Part shown: one piece after another, positions 7,130-15,856 of the stretch
Numbering within the stretch: position 1 is the first letter of the stretch
How the letters are laid out: every line of letters begins with the position of its first letter
Notes under the pieces: generated by a model
What the model was told of the DNA's origin: nothing
Databases searched by the model: none
The model's input: the letters and a program-made list of their open reading frames with translations, nothing else
Source of the DNA: Burkholderiales bacterium
GTDB lineage: Bacteria; Pseudomonadota; Gammaproteobacteria; Burkholderiales; Burkholderiaceae_C
Length of the DNA stretch: 33,473 nucleotides
Reading direction: 5' to 3'
Assembly (NCBI GenBank): GCA_003963115.1
Contig: RXJQ01000069.1
Span: forward strand, 1-33,473
Made by a program: the position numbers and the translations under genes

Positions 7130-7552
7130 ATGAGTTTTTTCAGCGAATTCAAGGAATTTGCCGTCAAGGGCAATGTGGTCGATCTGGCCGTCGGTGTGAT
7201 CATCGGTGGCGCGTTCGGCAAAATCGTTGATTCGCTGGTCAACGACCTGATCATGCCGCTGGTGAGCAAGGTGGTCGGCGGTCTGGATTTCAGCAACTAC
7301 TACGTTGCCCTGGCCAACCAGCAGCCGGGCCTCACGCTGGCCGAGGCCAAGAAAGCCGGCGCCGTGTTCGCCTACGGCAACTTCCTGACCGTTGCGCTGA
7401 ATTTCATGATCCTGGCCGTCATCATTTTCCTGATGATCAAGCAGATCAACCGCCTCAAAAAGGAAGCGCCGGCAGCCGCCCCGGCCGCCCCAGCCCCCAC
7501 GCCCGAGGACATCTTGCTGCTCCGTGAGATTCGTGACAATTTGAAAAAATAA
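7130..7552 (+). CDS. mscL: Large-conductance mechanosensitive channel
   Basis: A 140-residue protein. Residues 1-14 are the amphipathic N-terminal helix ([14 protein letters not shown]). TM1 is the conserved '[30 protein letters not shown]', and TM2 is '[25 protein letters not shown]'. The short cytoplasmic helix ends '[15 protein letters not shown]'. A periplasmic loop lies between the TMs, and an Ala/Pro-rich linker precedes the end. It forms a pentameric channel that opens under membrane tension in osmotic downshock. The start is the ATG at 7130, with GGAG seven bases upstream; an earlier in-frame ATG at 7118 has no such support. It is divergent from petA across 259 bases, in which I see no other gene. 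Confidence 0.97.
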   Translation: MSFFSEFKEFAVKGNVVDLAVGVIIGGAFGKIVDSLVNDLIMPLVSKVVGGLDFSNYYVALANQQPGLTLAEAKKAGAVFAYGNFLTVALNFMILAVIIFLMIKQINRLKKEAPAAAPAAPAPTPEDILLLREIRDNLKK

Positions 7553-7557
7553 CGAAA

Positions 7558-7611
7558 GGCCGGGCAGGACCGGCCGATATCCAACGATCAAAGGAAGTCC
7601 CGTTTTGGGAC
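7558..7611. repeat. Two hairpins between mscL and the DUF1631 gene
   Basis: A 6-bp GC stem (GGCCGG/CCGGCC) lies at 7558-7575, six bases after the mscL stop. A 5-bp stem (GTCCC/GGGAC, loop GTTTT) follows at 7597-7611. Neither has a T-run, so they are at best weak or rho-assisted termination signals for mscL. Confidence 0.4.
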
Positions 7612-7647
7612 AGTTATCACATTGATCAGATTGGATAGGACCGTCCT

Positions 7648-10212
7648 GTGACCGACCCTCGTTTAGACAACGTCCTTGACCGAGCGCACAGCCGCGTCAA
7701 CACGGCGGTGTCCGAGGCCATTGCGAAGGTGTCGGCGCAGTTGGGCCCATTGGCCCTTTCCTCGACCAGCAATGCGCAACGCCAGCTGCTGATGACGGCC
7801 GACCGCGAGCTGCAACTCAAATCGGCCCAGGTCCTGGCCAGTTTCGGCAAGGAATTCCGCAAACAGCTGGACAAATCCACCCGCGTCACCCACAGCGGGC
7901 ACCAGACGCTCAACAGCGACACGGACTGGGCCTCGCTGTCCCTGGTGGACAACGCCGAGGTGGAGCGCGGGGTGACCGCCGACCGTCTGGCCCAGGCCCT
8001 GACCCACGAATGCGACGCCCAGCTGGAAGCGCTGCAGGCCTACATGACGGCTGTGCTGGACGATGCCAGCCCCGAACGCAACCCCTTGCGCCCGCCAGGC
8101 GTGGCCAAGGCACTGATGAGCGCACTGGCTGAAACCGGCTGCGAGGACGAGGTCTTGCAGGCATTGGGGCAGCACGTTGGACGGGTGCTGGGCGCAGAAC
8201 TCATCAGTTGCTATACGCAGCTCGTTGAGGACGTGCGCGGCATGGGCGTCAAGCCACAGGGTTTGAGCGTCGCGCGCGCCCGCACGTCCACGCATGCAGG
8301 CAGCCTCAACGGTGGGCTCAACGGCAGCGTCAACGGTGAGCTGCCCTCCAGCACGCAGCCTGGCGCCTTCCCGGACAGCATGGGCGGTCGCATCACCTCA
8401 GGCTACCAGACACAAGGGCATGGGCATGGGTACGCGCAAGCCCCGATGACCTCGGAGACGCATCTGCGCGCCGCGCAGGCGCTCAGCGAGATGTTCGGCG
8501 TCACGATGCCCGGCCCTGTCGCCGATGGCCCCGCGCCGATGGGCTTGCGCACCGGACGCGCGCCTGGCGGCATGCAGGCCGTGAACCCGGACTTCCAGAA
8601 CCTGCTGCGCCAGATCGCCGCACAATCCCCTGCCCCCGGCTGGACGGCGGATTTCCCCGGTGCCACGGGTTCGGGATCAGGCGCTGTGCATGGCCATATG
8701 CCTGCCCACATGCAGGAAGCCAGCGCCGGTTTCGCCGGCCCGCTGATGGCCGTCAACCTGATCCGCGCCCACCGCGAAGAACTGGTGCGCGCCAGCGGTG
8801 GCGCCGCACTGGATCAGATGGTGATTGACATCGTGGCGGCCCTGTTCGATCAGGTCCTGTCCGACCCCAAGGTGTCGCCTCAAATGGCCCGCCAGATCGC
8901 CCGCCTGCAGATGCCGGTGCTGCGCGTGGCGCTGGGCGACATGAGCTTTTTCAACTCGCGTAAGCACCCAGTTCGGCGCTTCGTGAACCGCATTGCCTCG
9001 TTGTCGGCCTCGTTCGAGGACTATGAAAGCGGCCCGGGCCAGGCCTGCCTGGAGCGCGTGACGGCCCTGGTCAACGACATTGTCGACGGCGATTTCGACC
9101 GCATGGAGACCTACGAGGCCAAGCTGGCCGAGCTGGAAGCCTTCATCGAGAGCGAAAACGCCCGCGAAGCCGCTGAAAACGCCGCTGTGGCCGCCCTGCT
9201 CACGGGCAAGGAAGCCGATCTGCGCGTGCACCAGCGCTACATGCAGATCCTCAAGCGCGAACTGGCCGACGTGGAGTTGCCGGACTTCGTGCGCGACTTC
9301 CTCTCGCAGATCTGGAGCCAGGTCCAGGTGATGGCTTCGGCGCGCGACGGGGCCCAATCCGCCCTGGCCCTGCGCATGAAGAAGGCCGGGCACGACCTGG
9401 CGCTGAGCGTACAGCCCAAGGGGCTCCCGCAATTGCGCAAGGCGTTCCTGCTCAAGCTGCCGCAGCTGATGAAGGACCTCAACGAGGGCCTGGGCATGAT
9501 CCAGTGGGCCGACGAGGCCAAGCAGGCCTTCTTCTCGCAACTGCTGCCCGCGCACGCCGAATGCCTCAAGACAGCACCGCACCATGATCTGACCCAGCGC
9601 ATGCTGGAGCACCGGCTCAACAAGGTCGAGCAGATCGCCATTCCCAGTCGCGAGGAAGCCGCCAACGACCCGCTGCCCCAGGGACTGGACGACATCAAGC
9701 CAGAGGATCTGACCTCGCCGCCGGTGCTCTCTGTGGTGCCCGCCCTGAGCGCCAGCGAAATCCAGCAGGCCGGCTTCGTGCCCGAGGCCGCGGTGGTCGC
9801 CGAAGGCCCGCTGGACATCGACCTGGATCAGCCCGGCGAAGTCGATCCCACGCTCGGCGACATCGACATCAACCTGGATGCGCCCCCGCAGCCGTCTGCC
9901 GGTTTGCAACTGGTGCACCACATCCAGAAGGGCACGGCCTACCAGATGCTGATGCAGGGCCAGTGGAAAAAGGTCCGCCTGACCTGGGTGAGCGAGGGCC
10001 GCACCTTCTTCATCTTCAACCATGGCCACACGCACAAGCAGACCATCTCGCTGACGGCCCGCACGCTGGCCAAGATGTGCGATGCAGGCCGCTTCAAGGC
10101 CTTCGAGCAGGCCGAGCTGATCGAGCGCGCCACGGTGCGTGCCCGCCGTCAGTTGGCCGCGCTCAGCGGCGCCGCGGGCGGCAACAGCCCTCGCGCCCGC
10201 ACAGCGGCCTGA
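7648..10212 (+). CDS. DUF1631 family protein
   Basis: An 854-residue protein of unknown function, probably cytoplasmic since no signal peptide or membrane helix is visible. The GTG start at 7648 is preceded by AGGA seven bases upstream. The N-terminal third is helical; residues of about 205-350 are a Gly/Pro/Asn-rich linker with a small GSLNGGLNGSVNGE repeat near 217-231. From about 365 the family core resumes (LMAVNLIRAHREELV, FNSRKHPVRRFVNRIA). The C-terminal 100 residues (GTAYQMLMQGQWKKVRLTWV, then FFIFNHGH) form a beta-rich segment that I associate with PilZ-like folds, a c-di-GMP link that is only inference. It is convergent with pdxA, 24 bases apart, with a shared hairpin at 10216-10237. 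Confidence 0.85.
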   Translation: MTDPRLDNVLDRAHSRVNTAVSEAIAKVSAQLGPLALSSTSNAQRQLLMTADRELQLKSAQVLASFGKEFRKQLDKSTRVTHSGHQTLNSDTDWASLSLVDNAEVERGVTADRLAQALTHECDAQLEALQAYMTAVLDDASPERNPLRPPGVAKALMSALAETGCEDEVLQALGQHVGRVLGAELISCYTQLVEDVRGMGVKPQGLSVARARTSTHAGSLNGGLNGSVNGELPSSTQPGAFPDSMGGRITSGYQTQGHGHGYAQAPMTSETHLRAAQALSEMFGVTMPGPVADGPAPMGLRTGRAPGGMQAVNPDFQNLLRQIAAQSPAPGWTADFPGATGSGSGAVHGHMPAHMQEASAGFAGPLMAVNLIRAHREELVRASGGAALDQMVIDIVAALFDQVLSDPKVSPQMARQIARLQMPVLRVALGDMSFFNSRKHPVRRFVNRIASLSASFEDYESGPGQACLERVTALVNDIVDGDFDRMETYEAKLAELEAFIESENAREAAENAAVAALLTGKEADLRVHQRYMQILKRELADVELPDFVRDFLSQIWSQVQVMASARDGAQSALALRMKKAGHDLALSVQPKGLPQLRKAFLLKLPQLMKDLNEGLGMIQWADEAKQAFFSQLLPAHAECLKTAPHHDLTQRMLEHRLNKVEQIAIPSREEAANDPLPQGLDDIKPEDLTSPPVLSVVPALSASEIQQAGFVPEAAVVAEGPLDIDLDQPGEVDPTLGDIDINLDAPPQPSAGLQLVHHIQKGTAYQMLMQGQWKKVRLTWVSEGRTFFIFNHGHTHKQTISLTARTLAKMCDAGRFKAFEQAELIERATVRARRQLAALSGAAGGNSPRARTAA

Positions 10213-10215
10213 ACA

Positions 10216-10237
10216 AGGCCGCCGGCTGAGTCGGCCT
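10216..10237. terminator. Hairpin shared by convergent DUF1631 and pdxA genes
   Basis: AGGCCG at 10216-10221 pairs with CGGCCT at 10232-10237; an alternative CTGAG/CTCAG pairing overlaps it. It falls exactly between two convergent stop codons, as bidirectional terminators do, but has no T-run on either strand. Confidence 0.4.
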
Positions 10238-11292
10238 CAGCCTCCCAGACCAAGCCGCCCAGCCACCAGCATCCGCGCCACCTTCACGGCATGGGTGAAA
10301 CTGGCTTCGTCGGCCTGGCCTGTTCCGGCCAGATCGAAGGCCGTGCCATGGTCTGGGCTGGTCCGCACAAAAGGCAGCCCCAAGGTCACGTTCACGCCCT
10401 GGTCCAGCCCCAGGTACTTCACGGGGATCAGGCCCTGGTCGTGGTACATGGCGATCACCACATCGAACTCCCCTGGGTGCTCGGGCGCATGGCGGGCGCG
10501 CATGAAGACGGTGTCGGGCGCATAAGGGCCGCTGGCTTCGATGCCCTCGGCACGCGCCGCCTCGATGGCCGGGCCGATGATGGTCAGCTCCTCGTTACCA
10601 AAGAGCCCACCCTCGCCCGCATGGGGATTGAGCCCCGCCACGGCAATGCGCGGCCTGAGCATGCCCCAAAGTTGTGCGCTCGCCTGGGTGATCCGGATGG
10701 TTTCCAGGACAGCCGCCTGCGTCACCTGCTCGATGGCCTCCCGCAGCGACACGTGGATGGTCACCAGCACGGTCTTGAGCTGTTCGTTGGCCAGCATCAT
10801 GCGTACCGGCGCTGGCGGCTGGCCGGGCGGGCTGCCCTCGGCTTGCAGCAGTTCGGTGTGCCCGGGGTAAGGCTCGCCAGCCAGTGCCAGCGCCTCCTTG
10901 TGCAAGGGCGCGGTCACGATGCCGGCCACCTGCCCTTGCTGGGCCAGGCGCACGGCCTCGCGGATGCAGGCCGCCGCCGCCCGTCCGGCCCGCACGTCCA
11001 CCTGGCCGATCGGGGCGTCCAGCAGGTCTTCGGGCAAGCAAGGCGGCGCCCACACACCCATTTGGCCCGATGCCAGGCTGGCCTGCTCGGCCAGGCTATT
11101 GAGGGCCACCACCTCGCAAGAGAATGGCAGCCAGCCCAATGCCCGCCGCATCACCGCAGGGGAGCCGACCACCACCGCCGAGCCGCCACCTGCACGCCAC
11201 CATTTGGCGATGATTTCCGGGCCGATGCCACAGGCGTCGCCCATGGTGAGCGCCAGCAAGGGGGAGTGCGAAGGAGAAGACGGCTGAGCCAC
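10237..11292 (-). CDS. pdxA: 4-hydroxythreonine-4-phosphate dehydrogenase
   Basis: A 351-residue enzyme of the DXP-dependent pyridoxal 5'-phosphate pathway. It oxidises 4-phosphohydroxy-L-threonine with NAD, and the product decarboxylates for use by PdxJ. Family motifs are in order: '[15 protein letters not shown]' at 13-27, 'TAPLHKEAL' near 128-136, 'PGHTE' at 143-147 (substrate), and metal-ligand histidines in 'VTIHVSLRE' (about H180), 'LNPHAGEGG' and 'MYHDQGL'. The GTG start at 11292 has AAAGG/AAGGTG a few bases upstream. It is divergent from hisI, with 90 bases between the starts, and convergent with the DUF1631 gene. Its usual partner ksgA is not in the window. Confidence 0.95.
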   Translation of the reverse strand: MAQPSSPSHSPLLALTMGDACGIGPEIIAKWWRAGGGSAVVVGSPAVMRRALGWLPFSCEVVALNSLAEQASLASGQMGVWAPPCLPEDLLDAPIGQVDVRAGRAAAACIREAVRLAQQGQVAGIVTAPLHKEALALAGEPYPGHTELLQAEGSPPGQPPAPVRMMLANEQLKTVLVTIHVSLREAIEQVTQAAVLETIRITQASAQLWGMLRPRIAVAGLNPHAGEGGLFGNEELTIIGPAIEAARAEGIEASGPYAPDTVFMRARHAPEHPGEFDVVIAMYHDQGLIPVKYLGLDQGVNVTLGLPFVRTSPDHGTAFDLAGTGQADEASFTHAVKVARMLVAGRLGLGG

Positions 11293-11338
11293 GCGGCACC
11301 TTTCGAGGGGGTTCAGCTCAGATTGTCACCCCTGGCAA

Positions 11339-11356
11339 CAGGGCCGCGCGGCCCTG
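11339..11356. repeat. Perfect 18-bp palindrome between pdxA and hisI
   Basis: CAGGGCCGCGCGGCCCTG is its own reverse complement. It lies 27 bases upstream of the hisI start and 47 bases upstream of the pdxA start. It could be an operator for one or both genes or an mRNA hairpin in the hisI leader. The hisI start itself has no recognisable SD. Confidence 0.6.
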
Positions 11357-11382
11357 GCCCCCCGATTGCTACACTCTGGTTC

Positions 11383-11775
11383 ATGACTTGGTTAGATGAG
11401 ATCCGCTGGGATGAAAACGGACTGGTGCCGGTGATCGCGCAGGAAGACCAGACAGGCGACGTGCTGATGTTCGCCTGGATGAACCGCGAGGCCCTGGCGC
11501 GTACCGCTGAGCTGGGCGAAGCCGTGTACTGGAGCCGTTCGCGGCGCAAGCTGTGGCACAAGGGCGAAGAGTCCGGCCACATCCAGAAAGTGCATGCCAT
11601 CCGCATGGACTGCGACAACGACGTCGTGCTGCTCCGCGTGACCCAATTGGGCCACGAGCCGGGCATTGCCTGCCACACCGGCCGTCACAGCTGCTTCTTC
11701 CAGAAATACGACAATGGTCATTGGGTCAGTGTTGACCCGGTGATCAAGGATCCCGCAAGCATCTACCAGAAATGA
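11383..11775 (+). CDS. hisI: Phosphoribosyl-AMP cyclohydrolase
   Basis: A 130-residue monofunctional HisI, catalysing step 3 of histidine synthesis (hydrolytic opening of the PR-AMP adenine ring). Signatures seen are '[14 protein letters not shown]', '[20 protein letters not shown]', the metal-binding 'DCDND' and the zinc-cysteine '[10 protein letters not shown]' near residues 97-106. The start is the ATG at 11383 ([16 protein letters not shown]). It overlaps hisE by four bases (ATGA), so the two are translationally coupled. Normally it follows hisF directly in this group; here hisF is about 9 kb away on the other strand. It therefore needs its own promoter in the 90 bases shared with pdxA; I could not identify one. 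Confidence 0.97.
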   Translation: MTWLDEIRWDENGLVPVIAQEDQTGDVLMFAWMNREALARTAELGEAVYWSRSRRKLWHKGEESGHIQKVHAIRMDCDNDVVLLRVTQLGHEPGIACHTGRHSCFFQKYDNGHWVSVDPVIKDPASIYQK

Positions 11776-12176
11776 GCGCCACGCCCCCAAAAACGAACAC
11801 GAACGCAAGCACACCCCAGGACGTGCTGGCCCGACTCGCCGAGGTCATCGAATCCCGCAAGGGCGGCGACCCGGGCAAGAGCTATGTGGCCCGCCTCTTC
11901 CACAAGGGCACTGACACCGTCTTGAAAAAGGTCGGTGAGGAAGCAACTGAGGCGGTGATGGCCGGCAAGGACATGTCGGCCGCACCCTCTGAGGCTCATC
12001 GCAAGGCGCTTGTGGGCGAGTTCGCAGATCTGTGGTTCCATTCGATGGTGGCCATGGCGCACCTGGGCCTGCACCCCGACGAGGTCGTGGCCGAACTGGC
12101 GCGCCGCGAAGGTCTGTCCGGCCTGGAGGAGTTCGCCATGCGAAAGAACAAGACAAGTACAGGAAGCGCATCCTGA
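11772..12176 (+). CDS. hisE: Phosphoribosyl-ATP pyrophosphatase
   Basis: A 134-residue MazG-fold enzyme that releases PPi from PR-ATP in step 2 of histidine synthesis, feeding HisI. Residues of about 16-110 hold the family core: '[29 protein letters not shown]', '[15 protein letters not shown]' with the acidic metal-binding EExxE, and '[13 protein letters not shown]'. A Thr/Asn-rich N-terminal extension and a short basic tail flank it. The start overlaps the hisI stop (ATGA). The next gene, tatA, begins 97 bases on. The HIT-family gene often found here in relatives is absent. Confidence 0.96.
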   Translation: MSATPPKTNTNASTPQDVLARLAEVIESRKGGDPGKSYVARLFHKGTDTVLKKVGEEATEAVMAGKDMSAAPSEAHRKALVGEFADLWFHSMVAMAHLGLHPDEVVAELARREGLSGLEEFAMRKNKTSTGSAS

Positions 12177-12273
12177 TCGAAATGCGCATGTGCTTATGCG
12201 AGGCCGACTCGCCTGCACAGTTGAGAATGTCGGGTTTATTTTCGGGTCCTCAGACTCTTTTGGAGAATTGATC

Positions 12274-12510
12274 ATGGGTTCATTCAGCATCTGGCACTGG
12301 CTGATCGTGCTGCTCATCGTGGTGATGGTCTTTGGCACCAAGAAGCTCAAGAACGTGGGCACCGATCTGGGCGCCGCCGTCAAGGGTTTCAAGGATGGCA
12401 TGAAGGACGGCAACACCTCCGCCGAGGCGGCTGCTGCGCCCCAGCAAGTCACCAACGCCGCCCGCAATGACGCCAACACCGTTGACGTCGATGCCAAGAG
12501 CAAGTCTTGA
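12274..12510 (+). CDS. tatA: Twin-arginine translocase subunit TatA
   Basis: A 78-residue protein with a short N-terminal membrane helix ([18 protein letters not shown]), the FGTKKL hinge and an amphipathic helix ([21 protein letters not shown]). A disordered Ala/Asn-rich tail follows. TatA oligomers form the protein-conducting element of the Tat pathway for folded, often cofactor-bearing proteins such as the Rieske protein encoded by petA here. GGAG lies eight bases before the ATG. Its stop codon overlaps the TTG start of tatB. Confidence 0.95.
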   Translation: MGSFSIWHWLIVLLIVVMVFGTKKLKNVGTDLGAAVKGFKDGMKDGNTSAEAAAAPQQVTNAARNDANTVDVDAKSKS

Positions 12511-12971
12511 TTGATTTCGGCATCGACAAGCTGGCGCTCATCGGCGCCGTGGCGCTGATCGTCATCGGCCCTGAGCGCCTGCCCCGTGTGGCGCGCACGG
12601 TGGGCGTCTTGATGGGCAAGGCGCAGCGTTATGTGGCGCAGGTGCAAAGCGAGGTCAACCGCTCTATGGAGCTGGAAGAGCTCAAGAAGGTCAAGACAGG
12701 CCTCGAAGAGGCCGCGCGCGAGGCGAGCCAGTCGGTCGAGGACCGCATCAACGAGGCCCGCAACGCCATCTACACCGACCCTCAGGCCGACGATGCGCAT
12801 CACGCCGAGCATGTCCCGACGCCCTACTACAGCTTTGGGCCGCCCGTGCGCAAGAACTGGCGCCTCAAGCGTGGCGCCACGCCGCTTTGGTACAAGCAAC
12901 GCAACGGCGTGCGCCGCAACATCCAGTCGGGTGCCGCACGGGTGGCGCGCTTCCGCCCCGGCCCCCGCTAA
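12507..12971 (+). CDS. tatB: Twin-arginine translocase subunit TatB
   Basis: A 154-residue protein. The N-terminal helix '[30 protein letters not shown]' is diagnostic of TatB, with the conserved GPERLP. A long amphipathic helix follows (residues 30-80), then a basic C-terminal domain. TatB works with TatC as the twin-arginine signal receptor. The start is taken as TTG at 12507, overlapping the tatA stop by four bases, because family members begin M-I-D-F-G at this point and no ATG or GTG fits. The tail is rich in Arg ([20 protein letters not shown]), longer than in E. coli but usual for betaproteobacteria as far as I recall. Confidence 0.93.
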   Translation: MIDFGIDKLALIGAVALIVIGPERLPRVARTVGVLMGKAQRYVAQVQSEVNRSMELEELKKVKTGLEEAAREASQSVEDRINEARNAIYTDPQADDAHHAEHVPTPYYSFGPPVRKNWRLKRGATPLWYKQRNGVRRNIQSGAARVARFRPGPR

Positions 12972-12995
12972 ACCTGCCCACGCAACGAGTTCCGA

Positions 12996-13781
12996 GTGAA
13001 CGACCCTCAAAAACCAGACGAGCTGGATGGCAGCGAACAGCCATTCGTGTCGCACCTGATCGAGCTCAGAGACCGCCTGATCCGCGTCGTGATCGCCATT
13101 GGCGTGGCCTTTGCCGTGCTGGCGATCTACCCATCGCCTTCCACGTTGTATGACCTGCTGGCGCTGCCGCTGGTGCAGCATCTGCCCAAGGGTGCCACGC
13201 TGATCGCCACCAACCCGATCTCCCCCTTCATGGTGCCCATCAAGGTGACCATGCTGGCCGCCTTCATGCTGGCCCTGCCAGTGGTGCTCTATCAGATCTG
13301 GGCCTTCGTGGCGCCTGGGCTGTATGCGCATGAAAAGCGCCTGGTGCTGCCGCTGATCATCTCCAGCACTGTCCTGTTCTTCGCGGGCGTGGCCTTTTGC
13401 TACTTCTTCGTGTTCGGCAAGGTCTTCACCTTCATCCAGAGCTTCGCGCCCAAGAGCATCACGGCCGCCCCTGATATCGAGGCCTACCTGAGCTTCGTGC
13501 TCAACATGTTCCTGGCCTTTGGCGCGGCCTTCGAGGTACCCGTGGTGCTGGTCATCCTGGCGCGCATGGGCATCGTCTCGGTCGACAAGTTCAAGGAGTT
13601 CCGCAGCTACTTCATCGTTTTGGCCTTCGTGATCGCCGCCGTGATCACACCGCCTGACGTGGTGTCGCAACTCTCGCTGGCCATCCCGATGTGCCTGCTG
13701 TATGAAGCCGGCATTTGGGCCGCACAGTTGTTCGTCAAGCACACACGCGCACCCGACAGCGAGGACGCGCCGGCATCCTGA
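12996..13781 (+). CDS. tatC: Twin-arginine translocase subunit TatC
   Basis: A 261-residue, six-helix membrane protein that recognises RR signal peptides. Family landmarks are 'FVSHLIELRDRLIR' at 17-30, 'SPFMVPIKVTMLAAFMLALPVVLYQIWAFVAPGLYAHEKR' near 73-112, 'AYLSFVLNMFLAFGAAFEVPVVL' and the terminal 'VVSQLSLAIPMCLLYEAGIW'. A GTG start at 12996 gives MNDPQ; an SD is weak at best (ACGAG). It is 24 bases after tatB, closing the hisI-hisE-tatABC block. The next gene is convergent. Confidence 0.97.
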   Translation: MNDPQKPDELDGSEQPFVSHLIELRDRLIRVVIAIGVAFAVLAIYPSPSTLYDLLALPLVQHLPKGATLIATNPISPFMVPIKVTMLAAFMLALPVVLYQIWAFVAPGLYAHEKRLVLPLIISSTVLFFAGVAFCYFFVFGKVFTFIQSFAPKSITAAPDIEAYLSFVLNMFLAFGAAFEVPVVLVILARMGIVSVDKFKEFRSYFIVLAFVIAAVITPPDVVSQLSLAIPMCLLYEAGIWAAQLFVKHTRAPDSEDAPAS

Positions 13782-13803
13782 CCAAGTACCTGGGAACGCC
13801 AGC

Positions 13804-14988
13804 TTATTGCTGGTCTTCCTGGTCCTGACCGCGCGCCTGAATCGGCGTGCGAGGCCGCTTGGCCACCACCACGTTCAGATCGAGCATCTCGCCGCGTCGC
13901 TGTACCTTGACCTGAGCGGCCTGGCCCGGCTTGAGCGCCGCCACCGCATTGAGCAGTTGCGTGGTGTTGGCCACCTTGCTGCTTGACACCTGCACCACCA
14001 CATCGCCGGGCAACATACCGCCCTGGGCTGCAGGGCCGTTGTGCAGCACGCCCGTGATCAGCACGCCGTCCTTGACGGGCAGGTTGAAGGTCTCGGCCAT
14101 CTCTGGCGTGAGGTCGCGCGGCTCCACACCGATCCAGCCTCGGGTGACCTGGCCATCGCGGATCAGGCTTTCCATGACCTGACGGGCCGTGGACACGGGG
14201 ATCGCGAAACCAATCCCAAGGCTGCCGCCTGAGCGAGAGTAGATCGCACTGTTGATGCCCACGAGGTTGCCGCCGGCATCGACCAGGGCCCCACCCGAAT
14301 TGCCCGGGTTGATGGCTGCATCGGTCTGGATGAAGTTCTCGAAGGTGTTGATGCCCAACTGGTTGCGGCCCAGGGCACTGACGATACCGGCCGTCACCGT
14401 CTGGCCGACGCCGAAGGGGTTGCCAATGGCCAGCACGGCGTCACCCACCTGCAAGGAGTCCGAATCGCCCAGGGTGATGGACGGCAGGCGATCCAGATCA
14501 ATTTTGAGCACGGCCAGATCGGTATCGGGGTCGGTGCCGATGACCTTGGCCGTGGCCTTGCGCCCGTCGGTCAGCATGACCTCGATGTCATCCATGCGCT
14601 CGACCACGTGGTTGTTGGTCAGCACATAGCCTTCGGGCGACACGATCACGCCCGAACCGATGCCCGATTGCGGCTGCCCCTCCTGGTCGCCAAAAAAGTA
14701 GCGGAACCAGGGGTCGTTCCGCCTGGGATTGCGCGCAGCCGAATTGCTCGTGATCACGCTGACCACGGTGGGCGCGGCCTTCTGGGCAGCGTCCCGAAAG
14801 CCCATGACAGACGAGGCGGGCATGCGCGATACGCTCGGTGTGGCCGGCGCCACCGCCACGGTCGCGCCAGGCAGCACCTGTCGCCAGGACACCGCCTGGA
14901 TCCACTGTGGCTTGAACGTCGACACCACAAACAGCACGGCCACCGCCACGGTCACCGTCTGCGAGAAAATCAGCCAGGTTTTACGCAT
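13804..14988 (-). CDS. DegS-like periplasmic serine protease with one PDZ domain
   Basis: A 394-residue S1C (HtrA-family) protease. The start is the ATG at 14988 (MRKTWLIFSQ); the longer frame overlaps the divergent gene and lacks a signal. Residues 6-24 form one membrane anchor with no lipobox. The trypsin-like domain is residues 65-255, with catalytic H127 (TNNHVVE), D157 (DTDLAVLK) and S231 (PGNSGGAL). A single PDZ domain covers about 270-375. This anchor-protease-single-PDZ layout matches E. coli DegS, which cleaves RseA in the sigma-E response; other HtrA roles such as quality control are equally possible here. It is divergent from the Nif3 gene with only 22 bases between start codons. 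Confidence 0.93.
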   Translation of the reverse strand: MRKTWLIFSQTVTVAVAVLFVVSTFKPQWIQAVSWRQVLPGATVAVAPATPSVSRMPASSVMGFRDAAQKAAPTVVSVITSNSAARNPRRNDPWFRYFFGDQEGQPQSGIGSGVIVSPEGYVLTNNHVVERMDDIEVMLTDGRKATAKVIGTDPDTDLAVLKIDLDRLPSITLGDSDSLQVGDAVLAIGNPFGVGQTVTAGIVSALGRNQLGINTFENFIQTDAAINPGNSGGALVDAGGNLVGINSAIYSRSGGSLGIGFAIPVSTARQVMESLIRDGQVTRGWIGVEPRDLTPEMAETFNLPVKDGVLITGVLHNGPAAQGGMLPGDVVVQVSSSKVANTTQLLNAVAALKPGQAAQVKVQRRGEMLDLNVVVAKRPRTPIQARGQDQEDQQ

Positions 14989-15010
14989 GAAGTCTTCAGA
15001 AAGGCCCACC

Positions 15011-15760
15011 ATGATCGACCGCGACGCCTTGCACCGCCATCTCCAGGAATTGCTGGAGGCCGACCGCTTCAAGGATTATGGGCCGAACGGTCTGCAAGTT
15101 GAGGGCAAGCCCGAGATTCGCAAGATCGTCACCGGGGTGACGGCCAGCCTGGCCTTGATCAATGCGGCCATTGCCGCCCAGGCCGACGCCATCATCGTGC
15201 ACCACGGCCTGTTCTGGCGTGGGCAAGACGGCCGTGTCACCGGCTGGATGAAGCAGCGGCTGGCCCAGCTGATCCGCCATGACCTCAACCTGCTGGCCTA
15301 CCACCTGCCGCTGGACGCCCATGCGTCGCTGGGCAACAACGCGCAGTGGGGTCAACGCCTGGGCCTGGTGGCCGACGCGCGATTCGGCGACCAGGATCTG
15401 GGCTTTGTGGGGCCGGTGCCGGATGGGCTGGACCTGGGCGAACTGAGCACACGAGTCGAGCTGGCCTTGGGCCGCAAGCCGGTGGTCATTGCCGGAGATG
15501 GACGTGCGTTGAAGCGCGCCGCATGGTGCAGTGGAGGCGCGCAGGGGTATTTCGAAGGGGCGATCGCCGCTGGCGCGGACGTTTTCCTGACAGGTGAGAT
15601 CTCCGAGCCGCAAGCCCACTATGCGAGAGAAACGGGCGTGGCCTTCATGGCCTGCGGCCACCATGCCAGCGAGCGTTATGGCATCCAAGCCGTCGGGCAG
15701 CATCTGGCCACCCGGCTGGGCTTGCAGCATGAGTTCATTGACGTCGACAACCCGGCTTGA
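15011..15760 (+). CDS. Nif3/YbgI family metal-binding protein
   Basis: A 249-residue protein of the Nif3-like dinuclear-metal family, often labelled GTP cyclohydrolase 1 type 2-like; the true substrate is unsettled. Metal-ligand motifs are 'IIVHHGLFW' near residues 65-73, 'YHLPLDAH' near 97-104, and 'GHHASERYG' near 216-224. The start ATG at 15011 gives MIDRDALHRHLQELL, and GAAAGG lies about seven bases upstream. In relatives it neighbours the minus-strand protease and petA; here it still borders the protease, but petA is about 8 kb away, which fits a local inversion. Confidence 0.92.
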   Translation: MIDRDALHRHLQELLEADRFKDYGPNGLQVEGKPEIRKIVTGVTASLALINAAIAAQADAIIVHHGLFWRGQDGRVTGWMKQRLAQLIRHDLNLLAYHLPLDAHASLGNNAQWGQRLGLVADARFGDQDLGFVGPVPDGLDLGELSTRVELALGRKPVVIAGDGRALKRAAWCSGGAQGYFEGAIAAGADVFLTGEISEPQAHYARETGVAFMACGHHASERYGIQAVGQHLATRLGLQHEFIDVDNPA

Positions 15761-15856
15761 CGCCTGCTACTGACCACCGCGACCATCTTGCCGCTGCGCC
15801 TGGCATCACGTAAGCTCAGGTCGATTCAAGCAACAAACCCTGGGAAGTCTTTGGCC

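Noticed and set aside
12177..12273. A small gene (such as a HIT-family gene) between hisE and tatA.
   Set aside because: The gap is 97 bases with no coding signal; it holds only a weak CGCAT/ATGCG hairpin and the tatA RBS.
11763..13742. A 659-codon minus-strand frame opposite hisE and tatABC.
   Set aside because: His/Asp/Gln-rich shadow of clearly identified plus-strand genes; no family features.
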